Counted from the stretch's first letter, positions 1 to 9,524 are shown. The stretch is 64,000 nt of DNA from Sphingobium sp. (GCA_003248935.1 QFQF01000006.1:62001-126000); one strand, 5' to 3'. Translations and numbers: made by a program. Notes: generated by a model not told the origin, from the letters alone.

Positions 1-2594
1 AACTGCTGATCGAGCAGGTGCCGGTCGAGCGTCTGCGTGACCTGACCGTCACCGCCGAGCTTTCGGCGCACTGGCAGACGTCGCTCGACCTGTTTCGCCT
101 GCTGATCGATCGCTGGCCGGGGGAACTGGAGCGGCTGGGGATGATCGACATGGCCGATCGCCGCAACCGCCTGTTGCTGCACGTCGCGCGACGCTGGCGC
201 GATGCGCCGCCCGGCGGCTTCGTGGTGGCCGCCGGTATCTCGACCGGCGCGCCCGCCGTCGCGGCCCTGCTGCGCACGGTCTCGCGCATGGAGCGGGGGC
301 AGGTGGTGCTGGCCGAACTCGACCAGCACATGAGCGAAGAGGAATGGAATGCCATCGGGCCGTTCCCGCCCGACCCCGTCACCGGCAGGGCACCCCGCGC
401 GCACGAGACGCATCCACAATTTGCCCTGAAGCTGCTGCTTGACCGGATCGGCGTGGCGCGGGAGGAGGTGGCGCTGTGGCGCTGGGGCGGGGGCCATGAC
501 GCGCGCGCCGTGCGCAGCGCCAACATCTCCAACGCGATGCTGGTCCCGCGCCTCACCGCCAAATGGCGGACGCTGGAAACCGCGCAGCGATCGCTGACCG
601 GTGTAAAGGCGCTCGAGGTCGCCACGCCAGCCGAGGAGGCGCAGGCCATTGCCCTTGCCCTGCGCGAGGCGCTCGAGACGCCGGAGCGCACGGCCGCGCT
701 GGTGACGCCCGACCGGGCGCTCGCGACGCGGGTGACGGCGCATCTGCGCCGCTGGGGCATCGAGGCGGACGACAGCGCCGGACAGCCGCTCGCCCGGGTG
801 CCAGCGGGCACGCTGCTCGTCTCGCTGGCCGAGGCCGTGGCGGAGCGTTTTGCGCCGGTCGCCCTGCTGACCCTGCTCAAGCATCCGCTGGTGATGCGCG
901 GGGCCGATCGCCTCGGCTGGCTGGACGCCGTCCGGCGCCTCGACCTGCTGCTGCGCGGGCCGCGGCCGCCGGCGGGACTGGCAGGCATCGATCAGCTGCT
1001 GGCGGAGCGTGACCGGGGCGAGGACCGGCTGCACCGGCTGCGCGCGGCCGCACGGGACTGGTGGCCGGGCGTGCGGGCGTTGCTGGAACCGCTGGAGGCG
1101 GCGTTCGACGGCGTGGGCGACATGGCCCGCCTGTTCGGCGCGCTGCGGGAGGCGGCGGGCGCGCTGACGCAGGATCATGTGTGGGCCGGGCATCAGGGGC
1201 ACGCCGCCGCGCAATTGTTCGCGGAGATCGATGCCGCCAGCGCCGAAGGGCCGCGCGACCCCGACGGGCGGTCGCTGCCCGCCTTGCTCCAGCGTCTGCT
1301 GGAGGATGTGGCGATCCGCCCGCCGCAGGGCGGCCATCCGCGTATCTCGATCTGGGGCCTCATAGAGGCGCGGCTCCAGCAGGCCGACCTGATGGTCCTC
1401 GCCGGGCTCAACGAGGGCACCTGGCCCGCCTTGCCCGCGCCCGACCCCTGGCTCGCGCCGCGTATCCGACAGGAGCTGGGGCTGCCCGGCCTCGACCGGC
1501 GCATCGGCCTGGCCGCCCATGATTTCGCCAGCGGCCTCGGCGCGCCGAAGGTACTCGTCACCCGCGCCCGGCGGGACGCGAGCGCGCCCGCCATCGCCTC
1601 CCGCTTCTGGCTGCGCCTGCGCGCGATGGCGGGGCCGCGCTGGGAGGAGGAAAGCGTGTATGCGCTTCTGGCGGCGGCGATCGACGAACCGGCGGCGCAC
1701 CGGCCGTCGGCACGTCCGGCGCCGGTGCCGTCCATGGAGTTGCGCCCGACCCGCATCGCCGTCACCGACCTCGACCGGCTGAAGGCCGACCCCTTCGCCT
1801 TCTATGCGCGCAAGATACTGGGTCTCGGCGTCCTCGATGCCGTCGATGCCGACCCGACGGCGGCGTGGCGGGGGACGGCGGTGCACCGCATCCTGCAGGA
1901 CTGGGCGGAGCAGGACGGCGGCGATCCGGCGAAGCTGGAGGCCCGCGCGCTCGCCCTGCTGGCCGGGGCGGAGGCGCATCCGCTGATGCGGGCCCTGTGG
2001 CAGCCGCGCCTGATCGAGGCGGTACGCTGGATCGGGCGGGAGATCGTCGCGGACATGGCGAAGGGGCGCCGGATCGCGCTGGTCGAGCAGACCGGCGAGG
2101 CGGCGATCGCGGGCGTCGACCTGCGCGGCACGGCCGACCGCATCGACCGCATGCCCGACGGCACGCTCGCCATCGTCGACTACAAGACCGGCAAGCCGCC
2201 GAGCGCCAAGATGGTCAAGGCGGGCTATGCGATGCAACTGGGCCTGCTGGGCCTGATCGCGGAGGCCGGTGGTTTCGAGGCGCTCGGGACGGGCGCGATC
2301 AGCGCGGCGTTCGAATACTGGTCGCTGGCGAAGAAGGGGGAGGGCTTTGGCTATCGCGAAAGCCCGGCGGACCCGGCTGGCAAGGGCGGGCGGATCATGA
2401 GCGCGGACTTCACCGCCGCTGCGCTCGACGTCTTTGCCGATGCGGCGGCGACATGGCTGACCGGGGACGCGCCGTTCACGGCGAAGCTGAACCCGGAAAT
2501 CCCGACCTATGCCGATTACGACCAGTTGATGCGGCTGGAGGAATGGTACGGTCGCGGGGATGGAGAGGGGGCTGCCGATGGTCCGGGCCGCTGA
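1..2594 (+). CDS. addB: Double-strand break repair protein AddB (5' end cut by window)
   Basis: This is the nuclease/scaffold subunit of the AddAB helicase-nuclease, which resects double-strand breaks and loads RecA in the cytoplasm. The frame is open to the first base of the window (codons from position 3), so the true start lies upstream; the GTG at 18 is probably internal. About 864 residues are visible, while family members are usually about 1000. The C-terminal PD-(D/E)XK nuclease shows GTADRID followed by AIVDYKTGK near visible residues 700-720. The visible part contains no cysteine, so the four-cysteine Fe-S staple described for Bacillus AddB is absent here. It is followed by addA with a short overlap, so the two are translationally coupled. 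The family call is firm. Confidence 0.93.
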   Translation, partial: LLIEQVPVERLRDLTVTAELSAHWQTSLDLFRLLIDRWPGELERLGMIDMADRRNRLLLHVARRWRDAPPGGFVVAAGISTGAPAVAALLRTVSRMERGQVVLAELDQHMSEEEWNAIGPFPPDPVTGRAPRAHETHPQFALKLLLDRIGVAREEVALWRWGGGHDARAVRSANISNAMLVPRLTAKWRTLETAQRSLTGVKALEVATPAEEAQAIALALREALETPERTAALVTPDRALATRVTAHLRRWGIEADDSAGQPLARVPAGTLLVSLAEAVAERFAPVALLTLLKHPLVMRGADRLGWLDAVRRLDLLLRGPRPPAGLAGIDQLLAERDRGEDRLHRLRAAARDWWPGVRALLEPLEAAFDGVGDMARLFGALREAAGALTQDHVWAGHQGHAAAQLFAEIDAASAEGPRDPDGRSLPALLQRLLEDVAIRPPQGGHPRISIWGLIEARLQQADLMVLAGLNEGTWPALPAPDPWLAPRIRQELGLPGLDRRIGLAAHDFASGLGAPKVLVTRARRDASAPAIASRFWLRLRAMAGPRWEEESVYALLAAAIDEPAAHRPSARPAPVPSMELRPTRIAVTDLDRLKADPFAFYARKILGLGVLDAVDADPTAAWRGTAVHRILQDWAEQDGGDPAKLEARALALLAGAEAHPLMRALWQPRLIEAVRWIGREIVADMAKGRRIALVEQTGEAAIAGVDLRGTADRIDRMPDGTLAIVDYKTGKPPSAKMVKAGYAMQLGLLGLIAEAGGFEALGTGAISAAFEYWSLAKKGEGFGYRESPADPAGKGGRIMSADFTAAALDVFADAAATWLTGDAPFTAKLNPEIPTYADYDQLMRLEEWYGRGDGEGAADGPGR

Positions 2595-5500
2595 TCCGTT
2601 GCAGCCGCTGGCCGGGGATCAGGCGCTTGCCTCCGGCCCGGACGCGCATGTCTGGCTGTCGGCGTCCGCCGGTACGGGCAAGACCCATGTGCTGACGGCG
2701 CGCGTCTATCGCCTGCTGCTGGGCGGGGTACCGCCGGAGAACATCCTGTGCCTCACCTTCACGAAGGCGGGCGCGGCGGAGATGGCCGAGCGCATCCACG
2801 GCCGCCTTGCCGCATGGGTGCAGATGGACGGGCCGACGCTGGCGACGGACCTGCGGGCGCTGGGCGAGGATTTCGGTCCGGACGCGCAGGACAAGGCCCG
2901 CCGCCTGTTCGCCGAGGTGCTGGAGGCGACCGGCGGTGGTCTGCGCATCCAGACCATCCACAGCTTCTGCCAGCAACTGCTCGCCTCGTTCCCGCTGGAG
3001 GCGGGGCTGGTGCCCGGTTTCCGGCCGCTGGAGGGACGCGAACAGGGCGCGCTGGCGCGGCAGACGCTGGCCGACATGATCGTCGCGGCGGAAGGGAATG
3101 GCGACGCGGACCTGATCGGCGCGTTGCAGGCGTTGAGCCTGCGAATGGGGGAGGGCGCGGCCGAGGCGTTCCTGATGCGCTGCGCGCGGACACATGAGGC
3201 GCTGGCGGCTCTGCCCGCCGACATTGCAGACTGGCTGTACCCCGCGCTCGACCTGCCGGAGGGCGACGTCGAGGCCGCGATCGCCGAAGCCTGCACCGAC
3301 GACGCGTTCGACATGCGGACGCTGGCGTGGGTCGCAGCCGCCAATGCGGACTGGGGCACCGGGCGGGCGCTGGAGCGCTGCGACCGGATCGCCCGCTGGC
3401 GGGGACTTGAGCCCCCGGCGCGTGCGGCGACGCTGGCGGACCTGCACCTGAGTTGGGCGAAGGCGGACGGCGACCCGATCTCGACCGGCAAGGGCTGGGC
3501 GCCGCAGGTCGATGGCTATGGCGAGGCGGTCGCGCGCCTGCATGCCCGCTGCGCCGAACTGCTCTCCCTGCGGACGCGGGCGGCCTATGCCGGTCTGCTG
3601 GCACGGGCGCTCCACGCCGGTCGCGCCTACGCCGCCGCCTATGCCGACGCGAAGCGGCAGGCGGGCGCCGTCGACTTCGACGACCTGATCGCCCGCGCCG
3701 TGAAGCTGTTGCTGGAGGACGGGATGGCGGACTGGATCCGCTACAAGCTCGACCAGCGCACCGACCATATCCTGGTCGACGAGGCGCAGGACACGAACAT
3801 CAACCAGTGGTCGATCGTCGGCGCGCTCGCCGCCGAGTTCTTCGCGGGAGAAGGCGCGCGGGGCGACCGGATGCGGACCATCTTCACGGTCGGCGACTTC
3901 AAGCAGGCGATCTTTGGTTTTCAGGGGACGAGCCCGCAGGCGTTCGAGGCGGCGAAGCTGGCCTTCCGCGCGCGGGCTCGCGACGCCAGGCATGATTTCC
4001 ATGACCTGTCGCTCGACACCAGCTTCCGTTCCACACCGGCGGTGCTGGAGGTGGTCGACGCGACCCTCGACGTCCTGACGCAGGACGGGCTTGGCCTCGC
4101 CGTGCCGCCCAACCCGCATGACAGCGCCAACCGCTATCCCGGCGCGGTGGAGTTGTGGCGGCCCACCAGCGCACTGGCGCTCGATGGGGAAGAGGAGGGC
4201 GCGGAGGACTGGCTCGCCGATCAGGAGCGCGCGCTCGCCGCGAAGATCGCCGCGCAGATACGGCAATGGATCGACGACGGCCTGATGCTGGACAGCAAGG
4301 GACGGCCCGTCGGTCCCGGCGACATCATGATACTGGTGCGGCGGCGCAGCGACCTCGCCCGGCTGATCGTCGCGCGCCTGTATGAGGAAAAGGTGCCGGT
4401 TGCCGGGATCGACCGGCTGCGCCTGAACGCGCCGCTGGCCGTCCGCGACCTGCTCGCCGCGCTGCGCTTCGCGGTGCAGCCGGAGGATGACCTCAATCTC
4501 GCCAACCTGCTGGTCTCGCCGCTGATCGGCTGGAGTCAGGAGGCGCTGCTGGCGCGCGCAGTGCCGCGCCGGGGCAGCCTGTGGGCGCATCTGCGCGACA
4601 TGCCGGGTAAGGACGCCTTGCTGAAGCCGTTGCGCGACCTGCTGGGGCAGGCCGACCTGATGACGCCGTACCGGTATCTGGAGACGATCCTTTCCGGGCC
4701 GATGCGCGGACGGCTGCGGTTGCTGGAACGGCTGGGTGCGGAGGCGCGCGATCCGATCGAGGAACTGCTGAATGCGGCGCTGGCGTTCGAGGGGGAGGGG
4801 CGGCCCTCGCTCCAGCGCTTCATCGACTGGTTCGACCGGGGCGATGTGGAGATCGTGCGCGACGCCGCCGCGCGGAACGACGCCGTCCGGCTGCTGACCG
4901 TCCATGGCGCGAAGGGATTGCAGGCGCCGATCGTCATACTGGCCGACGCCGCCCATGATCCGGAGGCGGGCAACCGCGCCGACGCGCTGACGTGGGACGG
5001 GCTGCCGGTCGTGCCGCCGCGCAAGGCCGAGCGGTTCGGGCCGATCGGCGCGGTGGCCGAGGACGTGGCGCTGGCCGACCGGCAGGAGCACGGGCGGCTG
5101 CTCTATGTCGCCCTGACCCGCGCGGAGGAGCGTCTGGTGGTCGCGGGGTCGCTTGGTCCCCGCTGCCGGGGCGTCGTGCCGCAGACAAGCTGGTACGCGG
5201 CCGTCGACACCGCGATGGAAGCGCTGGGCGCGGGCTGGATCGACGACGCGCGCTGGGGTGCCCGGCGGCTGTGGACGGGCCACGACATACTGGCGTCGCG
5301 CGTGCTGAAGGCGCGCGAGGCCGGGGATGCGGCCTCGGCCGCGGTGGGAGGGCCGCCTGCCTGGATGCTGACCCCCGCGCCGGTGGAGGCGCGTCCGCCC
5401 CGGCCGCTGGCCCCGTCCGCGCCGGTGGAGGACGACACGCCCGATCCGCCGCCCGCGCCCGCGATGCGCGCGGCGGCCGAACGCGGCAAATGGCTCCATG

Positions 5501-6009
5501 CCCTGTTCGAGCGCCTGCCCGCCGTGCCGGTGGGCGACAGGCGCGCGGCCGCCGGTCGCTGGCTGGCGGCCAATGCCGGGATGGACGATCCGGCAAAACG
5601 CGACGCGCTGATCGACCACGCGCTGGCGGTGATCGAGGCACCGGACTTTGCCGATCTGTTTTCGCCCGATGCGCTGGCCGAGGCGCCGATCGCGGCGGTC
5701 GTGGGAGAGGATGTGATCGCGGGCACGGTCGACCGGCTGCGGATCGGCGCGGAGACGGTGCAGGTGGTGGACTTCAAGACCGGCGGGCGCGTGCCCGCCG
5801 ACCTTTCGCAGGTGCCGCCGCCGCATGTGCGGCAGATGGCGGCCTATACGGCGGCGCTCGGCGTCATCTTCCCGGGGCGCACGGTGGAGGCGGCGTTGCT
5901 CTACACCGCTGGCCCGGCGCTCATCCGCCTGCCCGCCGGCCTGCTGGCGGCCCATGCGCCGGGCACAGCGGCAAAGACGGACTTTGCGGGCACGCAGGAC
6001 AATTTGTAA
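2578..6009 (+). CDS. addA: Double-strand break repair helicase AddA
   Basis: AddA is the UvrD-like helicase and nuclease subunit of AddAB; with AddB it unwinds and degrades DNA ends until a Chi-like site. The start chosen is ATG 2578 because GGAGAGGGG lies 7 nt upstream; an in-frame ATG at 2560 has no such site. The product is 1143 residues. It shows Walker A SAGTGKTH near residue 30, Walker B VDEAQD near 395, the superfamily 1 segment LTVHGAKGLQ near 775, and a C-terminal RecB-type nuclease with GTVDRLR and VVDFKTGG. It overlaps the end of addB by 17 nt. trxA follows after 63 nt but probably has its own promoter. Confidence 0.95.
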   Translation: MVRAADPLQPLAGDQALASGPDAHVWLSASAGTGKTHVLTARVYRLLLGGVPPENILCLTFTKAGAAEMAERIHGRLAAWVQMDGPTLATDLRALGEDFGPDAQDKARRLFAEVLEATGGGLRIQTIHSFCQQLLASFPLEAGLVPGFRPLEGREQGALARQTLADMIVAAEGNGDADLIGALQALSLRMGEGAAEAFLMRCARTHEALAALPADIADWLYPALDLPEGDVEAAIAEACTDDAFDMRTLAWVAAANADWGTGRALERCDRIARWRGLEPPARAATLADLHLSWAKADGDPISTGKGWAPQVDGYGEAVARLHARCAELLSLRTRAAYAGLLARALHAGRAYAAAYADAKRQAGAVDFDDLIARAVKLLLEDGMADWIRYKLDQRTDHILVDEAQDTNINQWSIVGALAAEFFAGEGARGDRMRTIFTVGDFKQAIFGFQGTSPQAFEAAKLAFRARARDARHDFHDLSLDTSFRSTPAVLEVVDATLDVLTQDGLGLAVPPNPHDSANRYPGAVELWRPTSALALDGEEEGAEDWLADQERALAAKIAAQIRQWIDDGLMLDSKGRPVGPGDIMILVRRRSDLARLIVARLYEEKVPVAGIDRLRLNAPLAVRDLLAALRFAVQPEDDLNLANLLVSPLIGWSQEALLARAVPRRGSLWAHLRDMPGKDALLKPLRDLLGQADLMTPYRYLETILSGPMRGRLRLLERLGAEARDPIEELLNAALAFEGEGRPSLQRFIDWFDRGDVEIVRDAAARNDAVRLLTVHGAKGLQAPIVILADAAHDPEAGNRADALTWDGLPVVPPRKAERFGPIGAVAEDVALADRQEHGRLLYVALTRAEERLVVAGSLGPRCRGVVPQTSWYAAVDTAMEALGAGWIDDARWGARRLWTGHDILASRVLKAREAGDAASAAVGGPPAWMLTPAPVEARPPRPLAPSAPVEDDTPDPPPAPAMRAAAERGKWLHALFERLPAVPVGDRRAAAGRWLAANAGMDDPAKRDALIDHALAVIEAPDFADLFSPDALAEAPIAAVVGEDVIAGTVDRLRIGAETVQVVDFKTGGRVPADLSQVPPPHVRQMAAYTAALGVIFPGRTVEAALLYTAGPALIRLPAGLLAAHAPGTAAKTDFAGTQDNL

Positions 6010-6018
6010 GGCGCGACG

Positions 6019-6047
6019 TTGAGACCGTCACGGACGGACATTAGATA
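6019..6047 (+). promoter_or_regulatory. Putative sigma-70-type promoter of trxA
   Basis: TTGAGA (6019-6024) and TAGATA (6042-6047) are separated by 17 nt, in the 63-nt gap between addA and trxA. The -35 is close to consensus and the -10 is moderate. The position suits a short leader before the AAGGAG at 6059-6064. This is a motif match only. Confidence 0.4.
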
Positions 6048-6072
6048 GCGATCCAACGAAGGAGTAATTTCG

Positions 6073-6393
6073 ATGGCAACCAAGGCGATTTCCGACAGCA
6101 GCTTCCAGAGCGACGTGCTGGAGTCCGACAAGCCCGTGCTGGTCGACTTCTGGGCGGAATGGTGCGGCCCGTGCAAGATGATCGGCCCGGCGCTGGAGGA
6201 GATTTCCGACGAGCTTGGCGACCAGGTGACGATCGCGAAGATCAACATCGACGAGAATCCCGATGCGCCCACCAAATATGGCGTGCGCGGCATTCCCACG
6301 ATGATCCTGTTCAAGGGCGGCGAAGTCGCCGCCACCAAGGTCGGCGCGGCACCCAAGAGCGCGCTCAAGGGCTGGATCCAGGGCGAACTCTGA
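6073..6393 (+). CDS. trxA: Thioredoxin
   Basis: Thioredoxin 1 is the cytoplasmic dithiol-disulfide reductant for ribonucleotide reductase, methionine sulfoxide reductase and other targets. The 106-residue protein has the active site WCGPCK with Cys31 and Cys34, and the cis-proline loop GIPT with Pro75, all at standard positions. Length is typical for the family. AAGGAG sits 8 nt before the ATG. It follows addA on the same strand, an arrangement I associate with alphaproteobacteria, and is probably expressed both by read-through and from its own promoter. Confidence 0.97.
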   Translation: MATKAISDSSFQSDVLESDKPVLVDFWAEWCGPCKMIGPALEEISDELGDQVTIAKINIDENPDAPTKYGVRGIPTMILFKGGEVAATKVGAAPKSALKGWIQGEL

Positions 6394-6414
6394 CGCCCTG
6401 ACGCATTTTCCCTC

Positions 6415-7026
6415 CTATGTCAGCGGGATCATCACCGTGCTGGCATAGGCGGGGCGTTCCCTCAGCCGTTCATACCATGTCCGGACGTTCGGCAGCTCCG
6501 GCCGCTCGATATCGAGCGTGAAGAAGCTGTGGACGTAGACACCCATCGGTATGTCGCCGATGCCGAAGCTGTCGCCCGACAGCCATTCGCTGTCATCGAG
6601 CGCGCGGTCGATCAGCGCCATCATCTGTCCCGCGGCCTTCGCGGACTGGGTGACGGCGTTCATGTCGCGCTCCTCCGGCTTGCGGCGGACCAGGTTGAAG
6701 AATGCGCCGTACTGCGCCGCGGCATAGCTGAACTGCCAGTCCATCCATTTGTCGCCGATGGCGCGCACGGCCGGGTCGGCGGGCCAGAACCGGCCGGGCG
6801 CATGCCGCTGCGCCAGATAGCGCAGGATCGCGTTCGATTCCCACAGGACCAGCCCCTCGTCCTCGATCGTGGGGATCAGGGCGTTGGGGTTCAGCGCCAG
6901 ATAGGCGGCATCCATGCCGAATGCGCCGCCGACATCGTGGCGCTGATGGGGAATGTCGATTTCCTGCGCGAACCATGCCACCTTCTTGACGTTATGCGAA
7001 TTGAGGCGGCCCCAGATCGTCAGCAT
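6415..7026 (-). CDS. Glutathione S-transferase family protein
   Basis: A 203-residue cytosolic glutathione transferase-like protein. The N-terminal thioredoxin-fold domain (about 1-80) contains the glutathione-binding signature WESNAILRYL near residue 65, preceded by the proline of IPTIED. The rest is the all-helical C-terminal domain. The start ATG at 7024-7026 has AAAGGGA upstream on the minus strand; the longer open frame that runs through this locus overlaps the next gene and is not real. It is the last gene of an argJ-phosphatase-GST run. The electrophilic substrate cannot be read from the sequence; it may be detoxifying or a reductase-like paralogue. Confidence 0.85.
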   Translation of the reverse strand: MLTIWGRLNSHNVKKVAWFAQEIDIPHQRHDVGGAFGMDAAYLALNPNALIPTIEDEGLVLWESNAILRYLAQRHAPGRFWPADPAVRAIGDKWMDWQFSYAAAQYGAFFNLVRRKPEERDMNAVTQSAKAAGQMMALIDRALDDSEWLSGDSFGIGDIPMGVYVHSFFTLDIERPELPNVRTWYERLRERPAYASTVMIPLT

Positions 7027-7043
7027 GGCATGATCCCTTTCGG

Positions 7044-7838
7044 TCAGTCGAACAGCAGCGCCGCCGCCATGTCCCACAGGCGGGGGGAGGAGGCGCCGAG
7101 CAGGCCGCTCTTGCCATCTCCCACCACATAGGTCGATCCGTCCCGCCGGGCGAGCCGCCCGCCCGCCTCGTTGAGAAGCAGGGAACCGGCGACATGGTCC
7201 CAGGGAAACGACTTTTCGAAGATGGCGACGTCGTTCTGCCCAAGTGCGAGCCGGGGATACTGTTCCGCAGCACACCGGGGGATATCCACAAGCGTGAAAC
7301 TGGACCCCGTCCGCGCCGCGACCTCCGCCTGCTGCTGCGCAGACAGGAAATAGTTGGGGAGGGCGAGGATCGGCCTGTCGCCGTCGCTCTCCCGCGCGGT
7401 CACGCGTTCGCCGTCGATGAAGGCGCCGCCGCCTGCGACGGCATGGCAGATGCGGCCGCCCAGCGGATCGTAGATCCAACCGGCGAGCGGCATGCCCCCG
7501 TCCGTCAGGCCGATCATGATGCCGAACGGCGCGCGCCCGGCCGCGAAATTGCCGGTGCCGTCGATCGGATCGATGATCCACTGAAGCCCTGTGCCCGCAC
7601 CGGCCAGGATCGCGGGATCGGCAGCGCACGCCTCCTCACCGATCATGCCGGCTTCGGGCAGGATGTGGGACAGCCCCTCGACCAGCGCGATCTCGCTTTC
7701 CTTGTCGGCGATGGTGACGAGGTCGTCGGCCGCCTTCTCCGAAATCTCGTGCGCGGCAAGGTTCTGGTAACGGGGCAGGACAACCTGCGCCGCGACCTTT
7801 TCCATGAGCGCGGCGACGGGCTGGTAAAGGGCATGCAT
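7044..7838 (-). CDS. Inositol monophosphatase / histidinol-phosphatase family protein
   Basis: A 264-residue Mg2+-dependent phosphatase of the inositol monophosphatase superfamily. It shows the metal-binding sets GEE (near residue 75) and DPIDGTGNF (near residue 94), and the C-terminal WDHVAG. Members hydrolyse inositol phosphate, histidinol phosphate or 3'-phosphoadenosine phosphates, and these cannot be separated by eye. The start ATG is 5 nt after the argJ stop, with GGAGC inside the argJ tail acting as the ribosome site, so translation is coupled to argJ. That context slightly favours an amino-acid role such as HisN-type histidinol phosphatase. This is inference. Confidence 0.85.
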   Translation of the reverse strand: MHALYQPVAALMEKVAAQVVLPRYQNLAAHEISEKAADDLVTIADKESEIALVEGLSHILPEAGMIGEEACAADPAILAGAGTGLQWIIDPIDGTGNFAAGRAPFGIMIGLTDGGMPLAGWIYDPLGGRICHAVAGGGAFIDGERVTARESDGDRPILALPNYFLSAQQQAEVAARTGSSFTLVDIPRCAAEQYPRLALGQNDVAIFEKSFPWDHVAGSLLLNEAGGRLARRDGSTYVVGDGKSGLLGASSPRLWDMAAALLFD

Positions 7839-7843
7839 GGCGG

Positions 7844-9070
7844 TCAGCTCCGGTAGTCGGCGTTGATCGAGATATATCCGTGGGTGAGATCGCAGGTCCA
7901 AACCGTCGCGCGCCCCTCGCCAAGGCCCAGGTCCACGCCGACGCTGATCTCCCGGCCCTTCAGGTGCGCGGCGACCGGCGCCTCGTCATAGCCCTCCACG
8001 GCGAGGCCGCCGCTGGCCACCTGCGTCGTGCCGAAGCGGATCGACAACCGGTCGCGCTCGGCCGGTTCGCCCGCCTTGCCGACAGCCATCACGACCCGGC
8101 CCCAGTTGGCGTCCTCGCCCGCGATCGCGGTCTTCACCAACGGCGAATTGGCGATGGACAGGGCGATGCGATGGGCGCTTTCGTCGCTCTGCGCGCCCTC
8201 GACGCTGATCTCGATGAACTTGGACGCGCCCTCGCCGTCGCGCACGACGAGATGGGCGAGCTGACGGCAGAGGTCGGACAGCGCCGCCGCGAAGGCGTCG
8301 GCACCGGTGTCGTCAAACGAGGCGAGCGGGGCGTTACCAGCCTTGCCGGTGGCGAAGGCCAGCACGGTGTCGCTGGTCGATGTGTCGCTGTCGACGGTGA
8401 TGCAGGAGAAGCTGGTCCGGTTCGCCGCCGACAGCAGCGCCTGAAGAAAGGCCGGTTCGATCGCGGCATCGGTGAAGACGTAGCCGAGCATCGTCGCCAT
8501 GTCCGGCGCGATCATGCCCGATCCCTTGATGATGCCGACCAGGCTGACGGTCTTCTCGCCGATCACGGCCTTCGTCACCGCCGCCTTGGCGAAGGTGTCG
8601 GTGGTCATGATCGTGGCGGCGGCGTCTTCCCAGCCACACGGCGCAGCGGCGAAGGCGGCGTCGAGGCCCGCTTCCGCCTTGTCGATGGGTAGCGGCACAC
8701 CGATGACGCCGGTCGAGGACACGAACACGTCGCTCGGCTGGCAGGACAGATGGTTGGCCACGCGCGCGGCGATCGCCTCTACGGCTGCCCGTCCCCGGTT
8801 CCCGGTGAAGGCGTTGGAATTGCCCGCGTTCACCACCAGCGCGCGCGCCTTGCCCAGCGGAATGGCGTCCCGGCACCATTCGACCTCTGGCGAGGGACAT
8901 TTGCTCTGCGTCGTGACGCCCGCGACGGCGGTGCCCTCGTCAAGCTCGATATAGGTCAGGTCGCAGCGATCCCAAGCCTTGTAGCGCGCACGCGCCACGC
9001 GCAGCGTCACGCCGGACAGGACGGGCAGGTCGGGGAAACCCGCAGGGGCGAGGGGAGAGCGGTCGGTCAT
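7844..9070 (-). CDS. argJ: Bifunctional glutamate N-acetyltransferase / amino-acid acetyltransferase ArgJ
   Basis: ArgJ transfers the acetyl group from N-acetylornithine to glutamate, recycling acetyl in the cyclic arginine pathway; some members also use acetyl-CoA. The precursor has 408 residues and should cleave itself before the nucleophilic Thr193 in the segment MATMLG, giving the alpha and beta chains. The flanking glycine-rich GIIKGSGMIAPDMATML segment is the family signature. It heads the minus-strand run argJ, IMPase-type phosphatase, GST. A 124-nt gap separates its start from the divergent small membrane protein gene. Confidence 0.97.
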   Translation of the reverse strand: MTDRSPLAPAGFPDLPVLSGVTLRVARARYKAWDRCDLTYIELDEGTAVAGVTTQSKCPSPEVEWCRDAIPLGKARALVVNAGNSNAFTGNRGRAAVEAIAARVANHLSCQPSDVFVSSTGVIGVPLPIDKAEAGLDAAFAAAPCGWEDAAATIMTTDTFAKAAVTKAVIGEKTVSLVGIIKGSGMIAPDMATMLGYVFTDAAIEPAFLQALLSAANRTSFSCITVDSDTSTSDTVLAFATGKAGNAPLASFDDTGADAFAAALSDLCRQLAHLVVRDGEGASKFIEISVEGAQSDESAHRIALSIANSPLVKTAIAGEDANWGRVVMAVGKAGEPAERDRLSIRFGTTQVASGGLAVEGYDEAPVAAHLKGREISVGVDLGLGEGRATVWTCDLTHGYISINADYRS

Positions 9071-9194
9071 GGCGGCGGGATAGCGGAAATGGCGGGGCGG
9101 TCAATCGCCACCATCCCCGCCCTGGCGGCCCAAAGCCCCTTTTTGATTAGACGAATGGCCACGCAGTTACTATGTCGGGCGCCAACGGGTCTGT

Positions 9195-9488
9195 GTGGGA
9201 TTGATCTTGGAACTTCTGCTTCTCCTCTCGGCGCTGCTTTCGGGCCTGACCGGCGTGATGCCGGGCGGTCGCGAGGCGGACGTGCCGCAGATCGAGCGCA
9301 GTGCCTCCGTGCAGGCGGCGGAAGCGATCGTCCATGTCGCGGAAACGATCGTGGCGCAGCGTGCGGAATTCGCCGTCGTGCTGCTCCTTGCCCTGATCCT
9401 GTTCACGGGCCTCTTGCCGCGCTGGCAGGCGAAGGCGCTGGTTCTGGCCGGGCGTCGCATGCCCAGGGACGAACGCCGGCTGGAATAG
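9195..9488 (+). CDS. Small predicted inner-membrane protein, function unknown
   Basis: A 97-residue frame starting with GTG. It has a strongly hydrophobic N-terminus (about residues 3-20, leucine rich) that could be a signal anchor, a charged middle (about 23-55), a second hydrophobic helix (about 58-76) and a basic tail RRMPRDERR. I do not recognise a family. It lies between divergent argJ and secA and ends just before a terminator-like hairpin, which supports a separate short transcript. No good ribosome site was found, so the start could be the TTG codons a few residues in. It may be a sphingomonad orphan. Confidence 0.55.
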   Translation: MGLILELLLLLSALLSGLTGVMPGGREADVPQIERSASVQAAEAIVHVAETIVAQRAEFAVVLLLALILFTGLLPRWQAKALVLAGRRMPRDERRLE

Positions 9489-9497
9489 GCCGATGGC

Positions 9498-9524
9498 GCC
9501 GGGCGGCATGTGCCCGGCCTTTTC
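9498..9524 (+). terminator. Rho-independent terminator-like hairpin before secA
   Basis: The perfect 7-bp arms GCCGGGC (9498-9504) and GCCCGGC (9512-9518) enclose a 7-nt loop and are followed by CTTTTC. The hairpin lies 10 nt after the stop of the small membrane protein gene and 69 nt before secA, so secA is probably transcribed from its own start or by read-through. Confidence 0.6.

Noticed and set aside
2476..5955. Long minus-strand open frame antisense to addA
   Set aside because: It mirrors a high-GC coding gene, has Arg/Pro/Gln-rich translation without any domain, and addA is unmistakable.
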